Positions 1 to 3,858 of a stretch of DNA of 5,381 nt are shown piece after piece. Origin of the DNA: an uncultured Eubacteriales bacterium (GTDB taxonomy: Bacteria; Bacillota; Clostridia; Oscillospirales; CAG-382). The first letter of the stretch is position 1, and each line of letters opens with the position of its first letter. The stretch lies in contig URSI01000094.1 of assembly GCA_900550505.1 (NCBI GenBank), positions 1 to 5,381 on the forward strand, written 5' to 3'. The notes below the pieces were generated by a model. It was given only the letters and a program-made list of their open reading frames with translations, ran no database searches and had not been told where the DNA came from. The position numbers were made by a program, and so were the translations under genes.

Positions 1-355
1 CCCGCCAGTCAGAAACATTTACGTAGTTGTCCACGAGCTCCTTATAGTCGAGCAGAGTGCCTTTTATATTTCTCAGTTTCTCACGCTGTCTGCGGTACAG
101 GATGTACGCCTTCGCAACGTCGGCATAGCCCGCCTGTATGAGAACCGATTCGACGCTGTCCTGTATGTCCTCAACGGCAATAAGACCGTCCTGTATTTTG
201 GGCTCAAAGTCTGCAGTTACCTTGAGCGCCAGCAGATCTATAACGCTGGGATGTGTTTGCCTTTCGCATGCGTCAAACGCCTTGGTTATCGCAACCGCGA
301 TCTTGCTGATGTCAAACTCAGCAATTTTGTTGTCTCTCTTAGTTACCTTATACAT
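1..355 (-). CDS. nrdD: Anaerobic ribonucleoside-triphosphate reductase, N-terminal part (C-terminus outside window)
   Basis: Class III ribonucleotide reductase, a cytoplasmic glycyl-radical enzyme that reduces ribonucleoside triphosphates to dNTPs without oxygen. Only the first 118 codons are present and the frame is open to the window edge. I translated this stretch directly: it begins MYKVTKRDNKIAEFDISKI and residues 1 to about 92 have the pattern of an ATP-cone domain (VTKRDN, then FDISKIAVAI, then YILYRRQREKLR), the allosteric nucleotide-binding module that fronts NrdD. The last visible residues, YVNVSDWR, match the usual entry into the NrdD catalytic domain. The catalytic cysteines and glycyl-radical site lie outside. 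The start at 355 is supported by TGAGG at 364-368, 8 bases upstream. It has its own promoter and NrdR-like boxes just upstream. An ATP cone also occurs in NrdA, NrdJ and NrdR, but the VSDWR continuation and the nearby activase favour NrdD. Confidence 0.9.
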   Translation of the reverse strand, partial: MYKVTKRDNKIAEFDISKIAVAITKAFDACERQTHPSVIDLLALKVTADFEPKIQDGLIAVEDIQDSVESVLIQAGYADVAKAYILYRRQREKLRNIKGTLLDYKELVDNYVNVSDWR

Positions 356-392
356 TATTTCTGCCTCACATTATTTTTTCGGTCCGCCGAGA

Positions 393-421
393 ATGATACC
401 ACATTTTGTGACGCTTGTCAA
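393..421 (-). promoter_or_regulatory. Near-consensus sigma-A promoter of nrdD (P1)
   Basis: On the minus strand TTGACA (416-421) is followed by exactly 17 bases and then TATCAT (393-398). The -35 is perfect and the -10 matches 5 of 6. Transcription would start near 386, giving a leader of about 30 bases before the nrdD start at 355. NrdR-like box A sits between the two hexamers and box B lies just upstream of the -35, so repressor binding would occlude polymerase. Confidence 0.85.
396..411. promoter_or_regulatory. NrdR-like box A
   Basis: ATACCACATTTTGTGA compared with the known NrdR box consensus (acaCwAtATaTwGtgt) keeps the core C, A, A, T, T, G, T, G positions. Read on the minus strand it shares the run CACAAAATGT with box B. 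It overlaps the -10 and the spacer of the nrdD promoter. It is the weakest of the three boxes and its centre is 34 bases from that of box B, further than the usual roughly 31 bases. Confidence 0.6.
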
Positions 422-426
422 GGGGC

Positions 427-474
427 AAAACACAAAATGTTGTGATTTTTCGAAAAAAACCACAACATCTTGTG
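427..474 (-). terminator. Possible intrinsic terminator formed by boxes B and C
   Basis: In minus-strand RNA, 474-461 (CACAAGAUGUUGUG) pairs along all 14 positions (one G-U) with 444-431 (CACAACAUUUUGUG). The loop can add five A-U pairs from UUUUUCGAAAAA, and UUUU (430-427) follows the stem. This could end transcripts arriving from gapA-nrdG before nrdD. The stem is AT-rich and the U run is short. Two neighbouring palindromic boxes will always pair in this way, so a terminator role is inference. Confidence 0.35.
430..445. promoter_or_regulatory. NrdR-like box B
   Basis: ACACAAAATGTTGTGA is a strong match to the NrdR box consensus, with CACAA and TTGTG half-sites. NrdR is a zinc-finger and ATP-cone repressor that binds tandem 16-base boxes upstream of ribonucleotide reductase genes when dATP is high. 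Box B lies 8 bases upstream of the P1 -35 hexamer, and its centre is 30 bases (about three helical turns) from that of box C. Confidence 0.8.
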
Positions 475-475
475 C
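460..475. promoter_or_regulatory. NrdR-like box C
   Basis: CCACAACATCTTGTGC has both CACAA and TTGTG half-sites in the NrdR box arrangement. With box B it makes a pair separated by 14 bases, close to the 15-16 base linker usual for NrdR pairs. The linker itself contains the perfect palindrome TTTTTCGAAAAA (446-457). Box C would also cover the start site of the weaker candidate promoter at 480-488. Confidence 0.75.
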
Positions 476-479
476 GTGT

Positions 480-488
480 ATTGTATCA
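480..488 (-). promoter_or_regulatory. Candidate second nrdD promoter (extended -10)
   Basis: Minus-strand TGATACAAT contains the extended -10 motif TGn followed by TACAAT (5 of 6 to TATAAT). No good -35 is seen 17 bases upstream, which an extended -10 can tolerate. A start would fall near 473, inside NrdR-like box C, giving a leader of about 118 bases that passes through boxes B and A. Weaker than P1 and unproven. Confidence 0.3.
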
Positions 489-541
489 CAGAAAATGAGC
501 GATACATGGCGTATCGGTCGGAAAACAAGCTGCGGGGCATA

Positions 542-568
542 AATTACACTCTGTGCAGACCGGCTGCG
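542..568 (-). repeat. Degenerate copy of the nrdG 3' end (downstream copy)
   Basis: These 27 bases match 602-628 at 23 positions, exactly 60 bases away. All four differences are transitions. Read in the nrdG frame on the minus strand, the copy gives AAGLHRV followed by TAA, against AASLRGV and TGA in the gene, so both frame and stop position are kept. It looks like a small decayed duplication of the gene end. The bases between the copies (569-601) show no convincing similarity to the gene. Confidence 0.55.
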
Positions 569-601
569 ATATGACGCCGGCGGAAACCGTTGACCTGGTA
601 G

Positions 602-628
602 AATCACACTCCGCGCAGACTGGCTGCG
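602..628 (-). repeat. Repeat copy containing the nrdG stop codon
   Basis: Partner of 542-568 with 23 of 27 identical bases. It holds the last codons and the TGA stop of nrdG. On the minus strand it contains CGCAG, five loop bases, then CTGCG, a five-pair stem only partly kept in the other copy (GCAG and CTGC). No T run follows, so it is not a convincing intrinsic terminator. Confidence 0.55.
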
Positions 629-1290
629 GGGACAAACGGCTTTACGGCGTCGAGCAACTCGTTCATTTCTCCGGGTGAACACGGCGTCAGCTTTTCTGCC
701 GACAGAAGCTCTCCGGAATCGACAAATTGCTGTAAAAAGTATGCGCGTGCGCCTTTTATCATGCCGCCGATTTCCCGCATTGTGTCCGGGGTATGAAGTT
801 CCTTCACGACGGTCGTACGGAATTCATATTCAAGACCGCTGTCCATTATGGCAGAGATGCTTTCGAAAACAGGTGACATATCATCCATTGCGATACCGAC
901 AGCCTGAGAATAACGTGAAGCAGACGATTTGATGTCCATTGCAATGTAATCGACCAGCCTCTCGTTTATGATCTTTTTCAGTCGGTCCGGTAATGTTCCG
1001 TTAGTATCGAGCTTGACCGAAAATCCGAACGAGCGTATGAAACTCAGAAATTCTCCCAGGTCGGGTTGCAAAAGCGGTTCACCGCCGGTTACACATACGC
1101 CGTCAAGAATGCCGCGCCTTTTTTCAAAGAACGCGGCAAGATCCTGAATGTTACTTCCGACCTTTCCGGTAACGAGCGAGGCGTTATGGCAGAAAGGACA
1201 GCGTAAATTGCAACCGACAGTGAAGACCGTACACGCTGCTTTACCCGGATAATCGAGAAGGGTCAGCTTCTGCAGGCCTCCGATATTCAT
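604..1290 (-). CDS. nrdG: Anaerobic ribonucleotide reductase activating protein, NrdG2-type radical SAM enzyme
   Basis: A 228-residue radical SAM activase. This family cleaves S-adenosylmethionine at a [4Fe-4S] cluster to place a glycyl radical on a partner such as NrdD. The opening MNIGGLQKLTLLDYPG is typical of the NrdG2 group. The cluster motif is CNLRCPFC with Cys27, Cys31 and Cys34. VTGGEP at 68-72 is the SAM-contacting GGEP motif, followed by KLDTNGTLP (93-101), DYIAMDIK (114-121) and RTTVVKELHT (158-167). The length is normal and no extra ferredoxin domain is present. It starts 11 bases after the gapA stop, with a weak AAGG (1300-1303) overlapping that stop, so it is probably co-transcribed with gapA. 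nrdD lies 248 bases downstream with its own promoter. The partner could instead be another glycyl-radical enzyme such as pyruvate formate-lyase, but the adjacent nrdD makes NrdD the best guess. Confidence 0.87.
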   Translation of the reverse strand: MNIGGLQKLTLLDYPGKAACTVFTVGCNLRCPFCHNASLVTGKVGSNIQDLAAFFEKRRGILDGVCVTGGEPLLQPDLGEFLSFIRSFGFSVKLDTNGTLPDRLKKIINERLVDYIAMDIKSSASRYSQAVGIAMDDMSPVFESISAIMDSGLEYEFRTTVVKELHTPDTMREIGGMIKGARAYFLQQFVDSGELLSAEKLTPCSPGEMNELLDAVKPFVPAASLRGV

Positions 1291-1301
1291 GACAGGTCGC
1301 C

Positions 1302-2318
1302 TTATTTGAGCTCGGCGAAGTACTTGATAGTCCTTACCATCTGGCTGGTATAGGAGTTCTCGTTATCGTACCAGGAAACGACCTGAACCTGATAGGTGTC
1401 GTCGTCGATCTTGGAGACCATGGTCTGAGTGGCATCGAAGAGTGAGCCATAGGTGATACCGATGACGTCGGTGGAAACGAGCTGCTCTTCGGTGTAGCCG
1501 AAGGACTGAGAAGCGGCAGCCTTCATGGCAGCGTTGATGTCCTTGGCAGTGATGTCCTTGCCCTTGACAACGGCTACGAGGATCGTGGTCGAGCCGGTGC
1601 AAACGGGAACTCTCTGCGCGGAACCGATGAGCTTACCATTCAGTTCGGGTATAACAAGACCGATAGCCTTTGCAGCGCCGGTGCTGTTGGGAACGATGTT
1701 CATGGCGGCAGCGCGGGCTCTGCGGAGATCATTCTTTCTGTGCGGGCCGTCGAGTACCATCTGGTCACCGGTGTATGCGTGCACGGTGGTCATGATGCCG
1801 CTGACGATGGGAGCGTAATCATTGAGAGCTTTTGCCATCGGTGCAAGGCAGTTGGTGGTGCAGGAAGCGGCAGAAATGATGTTGTCGCCTGCGGTAAGCG
1901 TCTTCTCGTTTACGCCGTATACGATGGTGGGAAGATCGTTGCCCGCGGGAGCGGAGATGACGACCTTCTTAGCGCCGGCATTGATGTGAGCCTGAGACTT
2001 TTCCTTGCTGGTATAGAAACCGGTGCACTCGAGCACGACGTCGACGCCGAGCTCACCCCACGGGCAGTTGTTGGCATCCTTTTCGGCATAGATCTTGATG
2101 GTCTTGCCGTCTACGGTGATGCTGTCCTCGCCGGCGGAAACCTTGTCGGCAAGAGCATATCTGCCCTGAGCGGAGTCATACTTCAGCAGGTGAGCGAGCA
2201 TTGCGGGGCTGGTAAGATCATTGATAGCCACGATCTCGTAGCCGGCAGCGCCGAACATCTGTCTGAAAGCAAGACGACCGATGCGACCGAAGCCGTTAAT
2301 AGCAACTTTTACGTTCAT
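1302..2318 (-). CDS. gapA: Type I glyceraldehyde-3-phosphate dehydrogenase
   Basis: Glycolytic enzyme that oxidises glyceraldehyde-3-phosphate with NAD and phosphate to 1,3-bisphosphoglycerate, a cytoplasmic homotetramer. The 338-residue protein is full length. The N-terminal Rossmann motif INGFGRIGR lies at 7-15, and Asp34 in INDL fits a preference for NAD over NADP. The catalytic motif SAASCTTNC gives the nucleophile Cys153, with His180 in [10 protein letters not shown] as its base partner. [20 protein letters not shown] (199-218), RVPV (236-239) and SWYDNENSY (315-323) are the standard substrate-binding and C-terminal motifs. GGAGGA at 2326-2331 sits 7 bases before the ATG, the strongest ribosome binding site in the window, as expected for an abundant protein. 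A promoter and palindrome precede it, and nrdG follows 11 bases after the stop. Confidence 0.97.
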   Translation of the reverse strand: MNVKVAINGFGRIGRLAFRQMFGAAGYEIVAINDLTSPAMLAHLLKYDSAQGRYALADKVSAGEDSITVDGKTIKIYAEKDANNCPWGELGVDVVLECTGFYTSKEKSQAHINAGAKKVVISAPAGNDLPTIVYGVNEKTLTAGDNIISAASCTTNCLAPMAKALNDYAPIVSGIMTTVHAYTGDQMVLDGPHRKNDLRRARAAAMNIVPNSTGAAKAIGLVIPELNGKLIGSAQRVPVCTGSTTILVAVVKGKDITAKDINAAMKAAASQSFGYTEEQLVSTDVIGITYGSLFDATQTMVSKIDDDTYQVQVVSWYDNENSYTSQMVRTIKYFAELK

Positions 2319-2363
2319 TTTTCATTCCTCCAAAAATATTTCGGACTTTTTCCTTTAAGGTTG

Positions 2364-2392
2364 ATTCTACATCATTTTTGACTCAAAAACAA
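2364..2392 (-). promoter_or_regulatory. Probable gapA promoter
   Basis: On the minus strand TTGTTT (2387-2392) is followed by 17 bases and TAGAAT (2364-2369). The -10 matches 5 of 6; the -35 keeps only TTG. Transcription would begin near 2357, giving a leader of about 39 bases that includes the GGAGGA ribosome binding site. The spacer is occupied by a perfect palindrome (2375-2389). It is the only well-spaced candidate I found in this intergenic region. Confidence 0.6.
2375..2389. promoter_or_regulatory. Palindrome over the gapA promoter, candidate operator
   Basis: TTTTTGACTCAAAAA is a perfect inverted repeat of two 7-base arms around one C. It fills most of the spacer and covers half of the -35 hexamer of the gapA promoter, the position expected of a repressor site. 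It does not match the Rex site consensus (TTGTGA, six bases, TCACAA) or a CcpA cre site, so I cannot name the regulator. Confidence 0.4.
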
Positions 2393-2417
2393 GAGATTTT
2401 TCAATTTTTCCCTCATG

Positions 2418-2445
2418 ACGCCGATTTTTTGGCGTTGTGACACAA
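2418..2445. repeat. Two abutting inverted repeats between the radical SAM gene and gapA
   Basis: ACGCC (2418-2422) and GGCGT (2431-2435) form a five-pair stem with an 8-base loop. TTGTGACACAA (2435-2445) is a perfect 11-base palindrome sharing one base with it. No T run follows the stem on either strand, so it is a poor intrinsic terminator for the metG-tatD operon. The palindrome resembles two Rex half-sites pushed together but lacks their normal spacing. Its function is unknown. Confidence 0.3.
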
Positions 2446-2466
2446 AAACAATCGATAAACGGGAAT

Positions 2467-3066
2467 TTATTTAACGATTTCGCGAATCCTGAGTTTTGCT
2501 CCTGTCCGTGATGCGATGAGTTTGCAACGCTCGATGTCGTCATCCGAAAGCGTCGTCGATACCACCGAGAGTACTGCCTCTTTTACATAAGGTACGGCTT
2601 TTCGCGTAAAATCGATCAGTGCATCGTACGCGCCGGGGAAGCAGGGGTGACAGAGCTTTTCATAAGATTCCGAATCAGCGCTGTTCAGGCTCACGGAAAC
2701 GCAGTCGACACAGTCCTTAAGCAGGGGAGTGACGTCACGTCCGCATATATGGTTCGCATGACCGTTTGTATTCAGCCGTATCCGAATATCTGATCTTTCT
2801 TTTACACGTCGGGAGACTTCTATCAGATCATAAAACCTCATTGCCGGCTCTCCGTATCCGCAAAACACGAGCTCTTCATATTTTGTGAGGTCGTGTGAAA
2901 AAACCGACCCGCATATCTCTTCCACGCTCGGTTCTCTTTCAAGCCAGAGTGAGTCGCTGCCGTAGGCGCCGTCTCCCAGCCTTCGTATGCAGAAATCGCA
3001 GTCATTGGTGCAGCGGTTCGTTATGTTCACATACAGTGAGTTGCCGACTTCATATGTGATCGTCAT
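2467..3066 (-). CDS. TatD-linked radical SAM protein
   Basis: A 199-residue radical SAM protein of the small group named for its association with TatD nucleases; its reaction and substrate are unknown to me. The cluster motif CTNDCDFC gives Cys19, Cys23 and Cys26. GYGEP (70-74) stands for the GGEP SAM-binding motif, followed by RLNTNGHAN (97-105), VSVSLNSADSESYEKLCHP (123-141) and a C-terminal strand KLRIREIVK. The protein is at the short end for a radical SAM barrel, with no SPASM or auxiliary-cluster domain visible. It lies 9 bases after the tatD stop and is the last gene of the metG-tatD run. The family alignment (YEVGNSLYVNITNRC) supports the ATG at 3066, although the best Shine-Dalgarno sequence is far away (14 bases). 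It is not an NrdG or PflA: the opening and the GYGEP form differ from the activase at 604-1290. Confidence 0.85.
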   Translation of the reverse strand: MTITYEVGNSLYVNITNRCTNDCDFCIRRLGDGAYGSDSLWLEREPSVEEICGSVFSHDLTKYEELVFCGYGEPAMRFYDLIEVSRRVKERSDIRIRLNTNGHANHICGRDVTPLLKDCVDCVSVSLNSADSESYEKLCHPCFPGAYDALIDFTRKAVPYVKEAVLSVVSTTLSDDDIERCKLIASRTGAKLRIREIVK

Positions 3067-3075
3067 TTATAAATA

Positions 3076-3858
3076 TCATGTCCTTTCGTTACTGTTCAGG
3101 CGGAACAAAGTACGGGTGTTGCATTCCGTTACGGATTCCAGTTCCTCAAAACCGGTGCGACGCAGCCCCGCAAGGAATTCGAGCGTGTTCCTCATAAGAA
3201 ACGAGTCGTTCCTCTGCCCCCTGAACGGCACCGGAGCAAGGTAAGGGCAGTCAGTTTCGACAAGTATCCTGTCCGACGGTATAAAAGCCGCTGTTTCGCG
3301 TACATTCTTCGCGTTTTGAAACGTGACGACACCGGAAAAAGAAATATACCAGCCGCGGTCAAGCAGGATGCGGGCGGTCTCGATGCTTCCGGAAAAGCTG
3401 TGCAGTACCCCGACGGCGCTGTGTGCGCGAAGTATATCAAGCACGTCCCCGTGTGCTTCACGGTCGTGGATGACACAGGGAAGACCGGTTTCTTCGGATA
3501 GCGATAGCTGTCTGTCGAATACATCCTTTTGTACCGTTCGCTCGGGAGTGTCATAGTGATAGTCGAGACCTATCTCTCCTATTGCGACGATACGGTGTCG
3601 GTGCTGCCCGGAAATTATCCGGCGCAGTCTGTCACAGAAGTCGCAGGGCGCGTCGGCGGACTCGGAAGGATGCACGCCAACGGCGGCATAAAATTTAGAG
3701 CATTTTTCCGTAAGCTTCAATGCTTCGGCGGAATCTTCGATGTCGACTGAGGCTTCTATCACGCCCTTGATTTCGGAAGATTGTTCTATACGCGAAAGTA
3801 TCGTGTCAAGGTCGTCACGGAACCTCGCGTCGGTGTAATGTGCGTGTGTGTCGAACAT
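3076..3858 (-). CDS. tatD: TatD family metal-dependent hydrolase (DNase)
   Basis: A 260-residue amidohydrolase-fold protein of the TatD/YabD family, cytoplasmic divalent-metal-dependent nucleases tied to DNA repair and nucleic acid turnover. The metal ligands are all visible: DTHAH (His5, His7), AIGEIGLDY (Glu95), VIHDREAH (His131), LHSFSG (His153) and ETDCPYL (Asp203). GVHP at 61-64 is also typical. The length is normal. The ATG overlaps the metG stop by one base (TGATG) with no clear ribosome binding site, so it is probably translated by coupling. tatD directly after metG is also the Bacillus subtilis order, where rnmV and ksgA follow; here a radical SAM gene follows instead. A CDFC pair at 72-75, in the loop before the Glu95 motif, is not something I expect in the family. 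Confidence 0.95.
   Translation of the reverse strand: MFDTHAHYTDARFRDDLDTILSRIEQSSEIKGVIEASVDIEDSAEALKLTEKCSKFYAAVGVHPSESADAPCDFCDRLRRIISGQHRHRIVAIGEIGLDYHYDTPERTVQKDVFDRQLSLSEETGLPCVIHDREAHGDVLDILRAHSAVGVLHSFSGSIETARILLDRGWYISFSGVVTFQNAKNVRETAAFIPSDRILVETDCPYLAPVPFRGQRNDSFLMRNTLEFLAGLRRTGFEELESVTECNTRTLFRLNSNERT
3081..3086 (-). promoter_or_regulatory. Ribosome binding site of the radical SAM gene, unusually distant
   Basis: AAAGGA inside the last codons of tatD is the only Shine-Dalgarno-like sequence before the ATG at 3066, and 14 bases separate them instead of the usual 5-9. A nearer out-of-frame ATG (3077-3079) stops after nine codons. Translation may depend on coupling to tatD. Confidence 0.45.

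Noticed and set aside
366..371. Start-stop mini frame (ATGTGA) in the nrdD leader
   Set aside because: It overlaps the nrdD Shine-Dalgarno sequence and has no convincing ribosome binding site of its own; it is probably chance.
500..516. Inverted repeat CGATAC and GTATCG as a terminator after nrdG
   Set aside because: The stem is six pairs and no T run follows on the minus strand, so it is too weak to call.
138..542. Plus-strand open frame of 134 codons opposite nrdD
   Set aside because: It lies antisense to the ATP-cone coding region and the regulatory boxes, with no recognisable domain. The nrdD translation on the other strand is clear.
560..580. CCGGC and GCCGG stem as a terminator after nrdG
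   Set aside because: It is five pairs with an 11-base loop and no T run on the minus strand.
371..682. Minus-strand open frame of 103 codons across the nrdG-nrdD gap
   Set aside because: It overlaps the nrdG end in another frame and runs through the NrdR-like boxes and the P1 promoter. Its residues are low-complexity translations of these sites, and no ribosome binding site or family pattern is visible.
1740..2381. Plus-strand open frame of 213 codons opposite gapA
   Set aside because: It is a long antisense frame produced by the biased codon use of gapA, and it has no domain or ribosome binding site.
2435..2445. Rex redox-repressor site upstream of gapA
   Set aside because: The half-sites TTGTG and CACAA are only one base apart. 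A Rex site needs about six to eight bases between them.
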